NCBI GenBank assembly: GCA_951394405.1
Contig: OX596343.1
Span: 1,240,001-1,304,000, forward strand
From: Coprinellus micaceus
Taxonomy: Eukaryota > Basidiomycota > Agaricomycetes > Agaricales > Psathyrellaceae
Direction of reading: 5' to 3'
Length of the DNA: 64,000 bases
Positions 10,412 through 21,282 of this stretch are shown here, one piece after another. The number at the start of each line of letters is the position of its first letter. Positions within the stretch are counted from its first letter, which is position 1. Position numbers and translations under genes: made by a program. The notes beneath the pieces were generated by a model. That model worked only from the letters and a program-made list of their open reading frames with translations. It was not told where the DNA came from and ran no database searches.

Positions 10412-13400
10412 TTAAGGTTGTGGGGTATAACAGTTCTGCCACTGGTTACCAACCGCAGAATTTGTAAAGTCGACTGAAGAGCAAGGGTGCTTGGGCGCAA
10501 TGATGAGGCGGCATGGGGGTCGGGGCGGGTGGGCATCCGGCGGCACATACATGAGGCGGTCGCCAGGGTTGGAAGGGGAGATCAGCCATCCTGTGAGTGT
10601 TTTGGTACCGTATCTGTTTTGGCTAGTCTCGGAGGTGCAGGGAAAGGGTGTTAAGCTCCACACCCGTATTGCGTGATCGTATGAGCCAGAGACAATGTAC
10701 GTGCCGTCGTTTGAAAATGCGACCGTCATAACCCAACCACGGTGGCCCTCCAGTATCTTCTGTTCTTCGCCAGTCACGGTATCCCACACACGTATTGAAT
10801 GGTCATCAGAACCAGAAACAACTTGCGTCCCATCACTCGAGATTGCGACGCTGCGAACACCCCCAGTATGGCCCCCCAGCACTTTCCGCTCCTCCCCCGT
10901 CGTGGTATCCCAGACACGTACTGATCGGTCTGCCGATCCGGAGACGATGCACGTGCCACCCCCCGAAAACGCAACTGACCAAACACGGCGAGTGTGGCCC
11001 TTCAGTGCCTTGAGCTTCTCGCCTGTAACGGCGTCCCACAGACGTATGGAATGGTCATCCGAACCAGAAGCGATCCGTGTGCCATCACTCGAGATTGCGA
11101 CAGCATTAATCTCATCGGTATGGCCCCACAGCCGCATCTGCTCCTCCCCCGTCGCCACATCCCACACGCGGGCTGACTTGTCCCCGGATCCAGAGACAAT
11201 GCGGGTGCCGTCACCCGAGAACGCGACAGAGTAAACCATCCCAGTATGGCCCCACAGCACCTTCTTCTGTTCGCCTGACACAGCATCCCATAGTCGTATT
11301 GAGCGGTCCTCGGATCCGGACACAATGCTCGTTCCGTCGTTCGAGAATGCGACTGAGCGAACGATGCCGGTGTGTCCCTCCAGTATCCTCTGCTGCTCTC
11401 CTGTTACCACATCCCACACACATACAGTATGGTCCCCTGATCCAGAAACGATCCTTGTGCCGTCCTTCGAAAATGCGACCGAGCACACCGCGTCAGTGTG
11501 GCCTTGCGATGTTCCCTGCCCCTTGCCTGCTGCTGGATCCCACACACAAACCGAACCGTCCCCCGAACCGGAGACTATCTGCGTGCCACCACCGAGAAAG
11601 ACGACAGAATTGACCGCATTACTGTGGCCGTTCAGCATCTCCAGCTCTGTATTTGTCAAGATCTTCCACACCCGCACCGATCCATCCTTAAAGCCAGCAA
11701 CAACACGGGTGCCATCGGTTGAGAAAGCAACGGAATTAATCCCCGGGTCCGACTCCGCGTAGTCCGAGTCCGGGTCCGGGTCGTCCTGGTTATTTCGCCA
11801 ATGCTCCTCACCTGCACCTGTGTTCCACACCAGCACCAGCTCATTGGATGTGAAGCCAGCAGCAATTCGGCTTCCATCAGCCGAGAAAGCAACAGAGTTG
11901 ATGGCTGAGGGCCCCTGCAGCACTTTCTGTATCTGCCCTGTGATGGCATCCCATATCCTCACCGACCCGTCACAAGCGCCAGATGCAATTGTGGTGCTTT
12001 CCCTCGAGATTGCGACCGACCGAACAGGTTTGGTGTGACCCTTTAGCATCATCAGCCTGCCCCCTGTTCCAGCATCCCACACACACACCAGGTTCCCCGA
12101 CGAAGACACAATGCGTGTGCCATCACTTGAAAGAGCGACAGACCGAACTATGTCAGTGTGGTAGCGCGTCCATTCCACCACTCCCGTCTCCCCATTCCAC
12201 ACATGCATTGAGCGGTCGTTCGACCCCGACACGATTCGCAATCCGTTGCTTGAGCCGGCCACTGAGCGAACCTTCCCAGTGTGCCCCCGTAGTACCCGTT
12301 CCTCATTTCCCGTCGCCAAAATCCACACTCGCACCGTCCTGTCCTCCAAGCCGGTAACAATTCGGGTACCGCCACAAGCCAGGGCAAGGGCATACACCTT
12401 ACGGCCTATTGCAATGTTCATCAATTGTGATGCCCTTTTCGCCCCTATCGTCGTAAACTGAGGGATCCCGGGGAAATGCTTCCTCCAGTTTTCGAAAGGC
12501 TCGCCGCTGCGCCGCCAGGTTGCCAAAGTGGAGATGTAGAGGTGAGGGGTAGACAGTGCAGCTGGGCTTCCAGAAAAGTATAGTGCAAAGGAAACGACTT
12601 GCGCTAATTGATCAGCCAATATTGCATGCTGCTAACATGGATGTCACTGTCAGTCCAGCACAGATCCATCACCTGAAGGGACACTCACTCCTCTGGCCCA
12701 TTGACTGGCAGCTTGAAGCATTAGCTGACACTGGCTGCGGCATCCCAGGAGATTCATGCCCTCGATCCAGAACAGGACGCGAAGCTCAAGGAATTCCGCC
12801 AGGATCCGGTGAAGTGGGTCGTCGGCGGTCGCCTCAGATGCCAGCAAGAGGTGGTGAGTCCAACCCCTGCAGGAGTAGTCCAAGACGGTGGGGATGCTCG
12901 CCGAGACTTCTTCCTTAAAGGCGTCATCGTCTCTGTCAAACGTGAAGGAGGTCGGTATATTCGCGATATTGAATCGAAGACCGGAAGGCGTGGTGTTCAT
13001 AACTCGGAAGCAGGATTCGGCGAGTCGTCGATGGAGCACTGCTGGGGCACGCCTAAAAGTTTCTGGACAGCGCGTGGGGTCGAACATGAAATCGGAAAAT
13101 GATTTGTGGTAGAAGAGGATGCGGTGTTGGGCGTCGGTATACAGAACTGCGTGGAGGCTTGACAACACAGCAGACGGAATCGAGTCGGCAGACAATAGGA
13201 CGCCCACAGCTGTCGTCGTCGTAGGTTCTAGGGTGCTGAGGAAAGTGTAAAGCACATTGAGGCGTGTTGCCAGGATGTCCCCAGTGCACTTCCGGAAGGC
13301 TTCCGACAGTATCGCAGAATACAGGGCATCGAGGGTGCTAGTTGCTTGGCTGTTCGGTAGCTTCTGGATGATGGCACGTTGCTCGCTTTCAGTGAATCGG

Positions 13401-15602
13401 CGTGACCTTGGTTCTAGATATCGCTCGAGAGTCGCCGCGCAAATGAAAAGGCCATCCGCGAACGTGAGGAGGATGTCCAGCTCATCACAGCCCTTGAAAT
13501 GAGGAAAATATTCTTCCAGATATAGTCTGATGTCTGCTTGGACTTGGTCCTTTTCCACATCTTGAAGCCGGCAAAGCTGCTTCTGGTCGAAGGAATCAAT
13601 GTATTGGACAAGGTTCGCATCCGACCGGCTGGTGACTAAGAATTTGAGGCCAGGCAGATCGTATTCGTTGAGGACGGTAAGTAGAGCGCGAAGGAAGGTT
13701 GGGCCGCCATCGTTAACTAGTTCGTCAACAGCGTCAATGACAAATAAGTAGTCATCCTGGGAGGGGGTGACGTCTTTAGGAGCGGATCGTGATTCTCTCC
13801 AAGGTTTAACGAGCAATCCAACCAGTTGCGCGTCGACACTGTGATAGATAGTATCGAACTTCCCGAAGCGCTCGAGAGCCTGTGCAAAGGACTTGCACTT
13901 GAGGGCAAGATGATAGACAATCGTGCGGACAATCTGGCATTCGTCTCTAGCCCCTTCAAACTGACGCGAGCAGAAGAAGTTGCCACCCAGCACGATTTTG
14001 TCGCCCGCGCCCACGGTCATCTCGAATCGACGTGCGATCGTGTAGGCAATTGTGCTTTTCCCAGAGCCGGCAGGACCGAAAAGCCAGAATAGCTTTTCGC
14101 CATTGCCATTCGCCCATCTGATCATCATGTCCAAGATGTGGACACGAGTCCTTGGGGTACAGGGGACACGATGCAACTTTTCCTTGCCCTTGCCGACGTA
14201 CTTGTAGTCGGCTACATCGGACACTTCGAGGTCTTTTCTGAGGGATCTCTGTGGTGGAGATGAGGAGAAATACGGTGTATAGATGTGGCGGACAGACCTT
14301 GAGGGTGTTGTCGATTGCATCCACCATGTAGTACAGTCTGATGCTGCTGTCAAGCTATATTGCAAGGCTGGATCAACGGACAAGTGGGACGAGAGATACG
14401 AGTAGAACACACCTCAAATCTCATCCTTGCGTCGTCGACGCTCTTGAATATCCTTTCGATCTGATTCCCCTGGCTCTCGTGATCTCCGACCATCTTCGCC
14501 GTTGCGCATTCCTGGAGCCGGTGTAGCCTCTCTAATGCGGAACTCAGTGCGCTATACTCGTAACCCAAAACATAGATTAGTTGAGTTCTCTTATAAAGTC
14601 ATGTTCTACGACCTTTTGAACTCCTGCATCGGGGAGTTCTTCTGCCAACCGGCTCCTTCAGGCCACCGCTGCAGCGCTTTCTCCACGATCAACAATTCGC
14701 TTGCCATCGCCGCGATCCGTGTGTCGACAACATCCAAGTAGCCTGGCAAATCCTGCGGTATCGGTTACGTCTTCGACAAAGAGTCCAAACGAGGGGGTTT
14801 GGAAACGACAGACCTGGCTGATCTTGGTGACCATCTTCGCGATCTCAAGGACCACTGTTGCTGGGTCGCTTGCCTCGCTGAGGTCAGGTAGCCTCTTCAA
14901 AAGGGTCTCCGTGAATGTTTGATTGATGGTTCCTTTAGTGGGCGGCGGATTGAGCTATTGACACTTGTGTGCACATTGGTTCGTGCAACTCACCATGGTT
15001 GTCTCCCAGTATTGCGTTCCCTATGTGGTCGATGTGATAATAATTTGTCGTTTGACCTGTCCAATGATTCATCATATGAGCTCCCGATAAGGGCTATGCT
15101 TGGAACGATGGGGCGGCTGAAGTGAATTGAAAGCATACTTACAAACCATAGCCCCTTCCGATCCTTTGAAACTGGCGCTGGGGGTCTCGTCGATTGATAT
15201 CGGAGACGAGTGTCTGCAAGTCGAAATTTCAGCGTGATAAACACACGAAGATGGAGGAGAGCGCAGCGTACTCTTGGTCATGGATTGGCGCCCCAGAATT
15301 AGATACGCGAGGTTTCTTACTCGGGCTGTGGCGAGGACCGGGAAATCAGTGGGCTATCGATATTGAGACATCGTATTAGCTTACGGTTTGGGAACCTGGT
15401 CAGAGTTTTGCCTCTTGGGGGGTGCGGTGAGGTAGGGTGTTGAGCCACTCGAAGGATCTTGTACTGCGTCGGTTGGAGCGTTGTAGCGATCTGCTCGTCC
15501 GACGGAAGGAGGGTGCTGCAGACGATCCCGCGATGACGAGGGCATGGGGGAGGACGCGATATCGTTGTCCCGATTCCGGGTAGTGCCTCCACTGTCGGCC
15601 AT
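10412..15602 (-). CDS. NACHT-WD40 NLR-like protein, copy A
   Basis: A STAND-type P-loop protein related to fungal NLRs, which act in non-self recognition and heterokaryon incompatibility. Several N-terminal exons (about 14.4-15.6 kb) encode a helical region of unknown type with no HET domain. Then comes a NACHT module (12689-14260) with the P-loop GPAGSGKST and a Walker B-like VIDAVDEL. A 57-bp intron (12632-12688, GTGAGT to TTAG, phase 0) joins it to 14 WD40 repeats, enough for two seven-bladed propellers, and a C-terminal tail. The start at 15602 (MADSGGTTRN) is a guess, since the first exons are hard to place; small exons such as the one near 15015-15035 are inferred from copy B. The paralogue is at 21283-26395. 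The NACHT and WD40 frames are open, so it looks functional. Confidence 0.82.
12740..12991 (-). repeat. 252-bp tract identical to 23593-23844
   Basis: This piece of the NACHT C-terminal region is identical base for base to 23593-23844, with no indel. The sequence on either side differs at roughly one base in six. See the finding on gene conversion. Confidence 0.8.
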
Positions 15603-16225
15603 GGCGAGGTCGTGGAACAAGTCAAAGCTGTTGAACTCAGGCCCGCCTTACACTGGCCTCATGTTGGCCTTACCGGATTCGTCGAGCACAGCCAGGTCGT
15701 TGTGGTTTATGTACGCCACGTTCCCCCCTGCAACACAGCAATCTTACTCGGTACCAGCGGCTTTCGAATACCACTGGTGACTGAGGGATTGCGGGGCGGA
15801 ATCTTCAAGTGCAGACGAAGTCGAGGGCCGATGCAGGGGCTTGACGAGGTATTAGGGTTTTGCAACAAAGGGCACCTGTCATTATAATATCCAATGGAGG
15901 AGGAGCCGCACGACAGTCCTTCATGTACTGTTCGGAGGAGAAGAAAACGAAGGATGTGTCCTTGAAGGGCCAATGCGCGATTGGCCAGAAAACAACCACT
16001 GGTGTCAAACAAAGAATTGGATTGTAGGTTCATATACCGGACGGGGCAGAAAGACATTAGTGACGATGGTCCTCGACATCGCCTCCGGTCAAGAGATAAA
16101 TACCAACAAGTGATACAGCCATGGGGCCGACAGGGCCTGCTGAAATTCGGAGGCGACTGGGCTTCAGGATGTCATGCACTCGTCGCTGGTGTTGGACAGA
16201 CTTGAGGCGAAGCCCACCAAGTCCG
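15603..16225. other. Spacer between NLR-A and a decayed lyase
   Basis: No gene supported. By position it corresponds to the 26.4-27.1 kb spacer between NLR-B and the intact PL4 lyase. I could not see convincing base-level similarity to either. Confidence 0.4.
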
Positions 16226-16229
16226 GGGT

Positions 16230-17480
16230 GTACGGACCAGCGTAATGCATGACTCCGATCCTACTTACCGTAAGTAAAAAAGAATAAGCAACAGTCAGTA
16301 ATCACTACCAGCACGAGAGCTGCGGCAGGCGACTAATTTCACGTCAGGGAATCGTCTCGGCATGTCGTCGTCTGTCGAACTCTCCAAACTTCCAGATGGT
16401 GCCGCTGTTACGCGAGGACGTGAGATCGTTCCCCTGGTTCACCACCAGGTTGAACAGAAGCTACCTCCTCTGCACACTTGGCACTCGAAGCGAGAATTCT
16501 ACCAGCCGACACACAAACGACCTGCGTCACAACTGAGATCTCAGTCGAGATTCTGGGCTTCGTGGGCTTGTGACCGTGCTGCTCGAGACTGGGCGAGCCC
16601 TGGAGGTATATCAGTATTCACCGACGCATATATCGCAAGTTCGTACTTGGGGGAAGGGTTACTCGTACTGGGTCCATCGATTGAAGGATGCCGAAGCTCG
16701 AGGGAGCACCAGAGTGCCCAGATGCCATTATATCTGGTCTCAGAGGTGATGTGAGGTGCATAGGGACTGCGAAGGCCTGCAGGGTCAGAGGCTATAAGTC
16801 CCCCAACCAATAACAGGGAATGAATGGGTCTTACCTTCTGCTCGACTAGACCCGGAGTTCAGGCGTAGGGGGAATATTTTAGCTTTGCTGGCTCAGCAAC
16901 CCCGAGCGAGAGTTACAATAATGCCCCTTCTGCTGGGACACCCTCCTTGCCAACATCGCCATGAATGGCACGCCAGACCTTCGAGACTCAGGCCCGACAC
17001 AACACGGCGACTCCATTCCCGACACCTTCCATTCCGTCTCGAGGGGTGGGGGAGGTCAGAACGAGGTTCACGAACATGTCGTTGGCGTAAGAGATCAGGG
17101 AACTTGGTGGATATGTAGAACGCGGGGTTGTTGAATCGAATGGCGCCATACCTGCGAATGTCCGGAATGAGAGGAGGCAATCGAAGAGGGGGGTAAACTC
17201 ACCGAGATGTACGCCCTGTAGTTAACCTTGAAAGAGTTGGTACCGTTCCCGTCCTGCTCTTCGCTCCCAATACCTCAGATAATCCTGCTTTTCTTGCCTC
17301 CCTGCCCAGGCCCCTCGACCAGATTGTACCCCATTGACGCGATATCGTCGGTGGACTTGTCGTTGCTATATTCAGTGAAATTGAATACAGCGACGACTAC
17401 GTTGACCAGCAGGACAGGCAGAAGGCATGGAAGAAATGCTCTCAGGCGAGTGCATCGCGAGCCTTCGACGTTAGGCACGC
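16230..17480 (-). pseudogene. Decayed PL4 rhamnogalacturonan lyase copy (5' part preserved best)
   Basis: Minus-strand remnant of the lyase. The block 17080-17155 (cgttggcgtaagagatc...cggggttgttgaatcg) closely matches the intact gene at 29188-29250, where it encodes [11 protein letters not shown] and the following intron. At 17275-17430 a degenerate signal peptide and N-terminus are readable (GPGQGGKKS against the intact VQDQGGKKS). Near 16680 and 16745 the sequence matches the intact exons at 28310 and 28630. Frames are interrupted and key segments are lost. It sits upstream of NLR-A exactly as the intact lyase sits upstream of NLR-B, which supports tandem duplication of an NLR-lyase pair. 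The 3' limit is uncertain. Confidence 0.65.
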
Positions 17481-17569
17481 GTTGTACATTTCAGCTTCGG
17501 TGGCAAGCTTCGTTGTACTCAGGCTGGCTCACGCCTTGCCTTCGTTGGGCCAGGCGACGTTGGCTGTTC

Positions 17570-19850
17570 AGATTTGCCTCTCGGCGGATTTGTGAAGGAG
17601 GCAGCAGCGCAACCACTTGAGGCGAGGGCGAGGGCGAGGGCGTGTGGAGGCAAGGTTTGTTGCGCAAGGAGCAGGAGGGGAGAAGGCAGTGTCGGCGATT
17701 GGACCCGAACCGACACCAATTGATTCGGCGTCTAAATGCAATTCCAAACCCGCGATCACGCGATTGGCCTCTGCCTTCTCGACACTCATCTTGCTTTCGG
17801 GGGCGACGCACTGCGAAGACGCTTCTTTCCCCGGTCAGCGCTGCAGAGTACGTCCGTCTCATCTATGAACGGAGAGCACCGCTTACACGTCTTCCTCAGA
17901 TCTCGCTGGCAAGGTCGACACATCCGAGTCCCCCGTACCAACGCCCTCGTCCAGTCGCCTCGCTGCACCATTAGCACACCCCGCGGCCCCGTCCCATAGG
18001 ACCGTTGCTCCCGCTGGGCTCAGCTCCGAGTCTTCAGGAAATGGAGTGGAGATTCCATCCAAGGGTGCTCTCCAGGAGGCGGTGAGTGCTATCGCTGATT
18101 CGCTAGGCCACACATTCTGAACGGGTAATAGTTCGACGGTAGCCTGAAGCATCCAGTCATCATCTCGACTTTGCACAGCGACTCAGGGGACGCTAAACCG
18201 ACACCGAAACCCACCGCCCGTACGTTCCTCGAGCCAACCCTCTCCTCGACCGACGTGTCATCCACACCTCACTCAAGGCCGTCGACTTCCCGTCCAACGC
18301 CGTCGAGCCCGACCCTCTCCATTCCCTTCACTCCGTCGACCACATCCGAATCATAATAAAAAGGCGCGAGCAGCACGCCGCCCAGAGCACGACGAAGCTC
18401 GCAACCAATGGACCCAACCGCCAATACGGGCGCGAAGATTCAGAACGCGTACGATAGCGGAGCGGAAAGCTGAGTGCCTGCGCCCGGCTTGGAACGGGGA
18501 CGAGGAGAAGCGGAAGGATGAGACCAACTACCCCGTCGACAGGCTACTTGGGCACTGCCTCGAATGGGACTTGGTAACGGCGAGTTTATTCGAGGGCATG
18601 TGGGGGTTTTACACACCGGTGAATCCAGAGCTTCAATGTTCTCCCAGAGACGTCCTCTAGGAGGGAATGACCGCCACAGAAAGACCTACGGTGCCGCCAC
18701 ACACGTAGACCTCGCACCACCACCCTGGACATCCGCACTGCCGCCAGCGACAGCGACAACCTCAAATCATCTACCTTCCACCCCTTCGTGTACGGTACAT
18801 CAACGGTACATGCGTTACAAGATTCTTTCCGCAGAATGCACCGAGCTTCCGACAACCGAAACCTACGACCCCCAGTCGCACAGGCCCTCGAAGCCAAGAT
18901 GCAAGGTTCAAGGCCGACCCAGTCGGACCATGAACTCCACATACGCCTCTCGATCCGAGCCCCACCACCTCTGTGCCAAGGTAGCTATCCGGCCCCCCAG
19001 TGGCTTCAACGCTCTTCTCATTCCGCCGCGCCGAGCGCGTACGCAAGACCCTCTTCCAAATGGAGGGTGTTTTGGGTGGTGCCCCGCTCGGGACCAACGT
19101 CGGCACGCGTCACCGTCACGGGCTACAGACCCTCTTGCGTATGAAGGTTAGAACGCGTCGGGGGACGTCTATGCCAGCAATGCATATGTACGTGGCTCCT
19201 ACACTAGTCCTCTCCGTCTCGTAGCTGTGACTAACTATCCTACAGCTTGGTGTGCATGTACATACAAGCCTTCAAACTCGTTTGAAAAGGGCGCAAGCTC
19301 TCCGATTTCGAGGACTACCCCCGCCCTTCGCCTGGCCATTATTGCCCCGCTCGATAGGGACGGCGTGCTTGAGCCTTCTCGGCGAGGATATTGGAACGGC
19401 GGGTCTAAGTGGTGAGTTTTCCCGTGTACCTTGTGAAGAGGTAGGAGGCCGACGTCGATGTTCGATTTTCAAGCACATGGGCTCCATGCTGGCTGCCGGC
19501 ACAACGGCAGCTCGTCATTGGAGAAGTGGACATCATGCTCAACTCCCGCCCATTCTATTGATTTCATCGTCTATTATTATGGGATGCTCTCTCTATCTCT
19601 ACACCGTCGGAGCTGGTTTGAACATGGCAGCAAGACCAGGGCGTCCCACCACGTCGGGTCAGACATGCTATTCAGGCTCGCTCTGGCAACGATTCGAAAT
19701 TTGCGAGTGCTTACACCCCTCCTTCATTTGGTGTACTTCAGCTTTGTTTATCATCCGTTTATTCGTTCCACGGTCGAAGTCGACGTAATACGGTCTGGAG
19801 ATGGTCTAACACAAGGCTAAGAAAGGTCGGTGGATAGGTCAAGGGGAGTC
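17570..19850 (+). pseudogene. Decayed gene 'X', copy 2
   Basis: Second degenerate copy of the unrecognised X gene. It matches copy 1 in order across 17780-19840. The stretch 18545-19140 is almost identical to 3750-4345, with only scattered substitutions and a single-base deletion near 18810. The rest is more diverged. Residual protein-like segments include SDMLFRLALATIRNLRVL near 19660-19710. Stops and frameshifts rule out a full product. The beginning (17690-17830) also matches part of the third copy near 6910-7050. Confidence 0.55.
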
Positions 19851-19889
19851 GGCAGGTTCCTGCCTAGCGCATCAACCACCATGCTCACA

Positions 19890-20375
19890 CAGTCAGAGCT
19901 ATGTAGAACCTCAAAGAAGAACGAAGAACAACGTACTTCGACTAGCAGACAACGTGAGCCTTCCAAGAGTGGCGGCCGATTGGTTGGTGGAGCTTCCGAA
20001 GGTCACCCTCAGCGTTCAAGGTGACTCTGGGACTTTCGTCGTTTGGACTGCACAGGGGTCGTATAATTTGGTTCGACAGCAATGAAGTACGACAGGGTAT
20101 AGGGACATAGTGCGTAGTCTCAATGCCAGTATCAAGAGCACGCATTTGTCAGTATATATTATAGAAGCATAAGAATCCCAACAAGCGACAAAGCTACATT
20201 GCGTTCAAGAATCCCCGTGGAGTATTCCATCTGGTACTGCAAGTCTACGTCGTCCTACAACGCCGTTAGCTCCTTGCTGTCATACGCAATAGTCCAACCA
20301 GCTGCGGGACTGGTCTTGTGCGTCGGAACCGCAAAGCTCAGCGTTGTACAGCGTCATTATGGTGACCATACCTTC
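19890..20375 (-). pseudogene. Decayed PL4 lyase copy, 3' half only
   Basis: Minus-strand remnant. Positions 19945-20030 match the intact lyase at 27650-27735 (the part encoding [14 protein letters not shown]). Positions 20300-20365 (cgtcggaaccgcaaagctcagcg) match 28100-28135, which encodes YKAELAVAT. The remnant stops abruptly near 20375, where block Y begins, so the 5' half of the gene has been deleted in this unit. Confidence 0.6.
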
Positions 20376-21020
20376 CTTGCCTAACTTCTTGCGTGGGTAG
20401 AGATACGCTCTCTCAGCACGAAACTTGTCCTGGCCACGACCCACAAGATATGGACGGGAGCCTTCGGTGGAAAGGCTTGGAGGGGTCGGGACAGCCGATC
20501 GGTCGTGGAGGAATTTGTCAGGTTGCCTGACCGACCCATCGGCTACATTGCCCTTGCTAGATGAGACCATGGTACCGAGTTAGTACACTGAGCACGGCTT
20601 ACCGCCACTACACTTTGACTTCCGAATTCACCGTGGTGTCCTGAGCTTGTGGGGTCGTTATCATGTTGTATTCCGTTGTCCCATGACATATGGTGGCGCG
20701 GAGGGATGGGCTGTGCCTTAGATCCTATTGTGCAAGAGGGGAGTGCGATGCGTCCTGTTCAACGCGCCCTGAAGATCATGGGCGCTTAAAACAAAGTCCG
20801 GACTCCAAGGGTGGTTCTGAGGGTGCATGCCGATCCCGCAAGCATTTGTCGAAGGAACTCAAGAGAATATGCCGATCAAGAAAGGGTCGGCGACCTAGTG
20901 TCGCGCCTGTGTACGCCTTCGCCCGTCGCAACATTGGCTGGTTTCAATCGTCGCCACCTAGGATACAAGCTCCACGCCCAGTGTAATAAACTCTCGTAAA
21001 GTAACAGTCGGATTTGGAAA
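20376..21020. repeat. Block Y, copy B
   Basis: Shorter copy of the block at 8940-10190, in the same order and orientation. No conserved frame is seen. It leads into the 3' end of the NLR-B gene, as copy A does for NLR-A. Confidence 0.5.
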
Positions 21021-21282
21021 GTTGGGATGCAAGACACAAGCATTCGCAAGAAGGATCAAGATTGTTATATCGATATCGTACAAGACGGGAGGGTTGGATT
21101 AGTAAGTCGCTGCAGCATGACGCGTACGTGCATGTGAAGGGCGGTCGGAAGATATAGCTCTACCCTACTTGTAGTTCCACCAAAGAAATTGTGGAGTGAG
21201 AAGGACGAGAAGTGGAAGGGGGTTGAAGTGGGAAGAGCACGGAAAGCCGTCTCAAGAATGGGAGTTGATATAGAGTACAAAG

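Noticed and set aside
15640..15900. Part of the PL4 remnant
   Set aside because: Position would suit, but I could not find matching blocks with the intact lyase, so the remnant is limited to 16230-17480.
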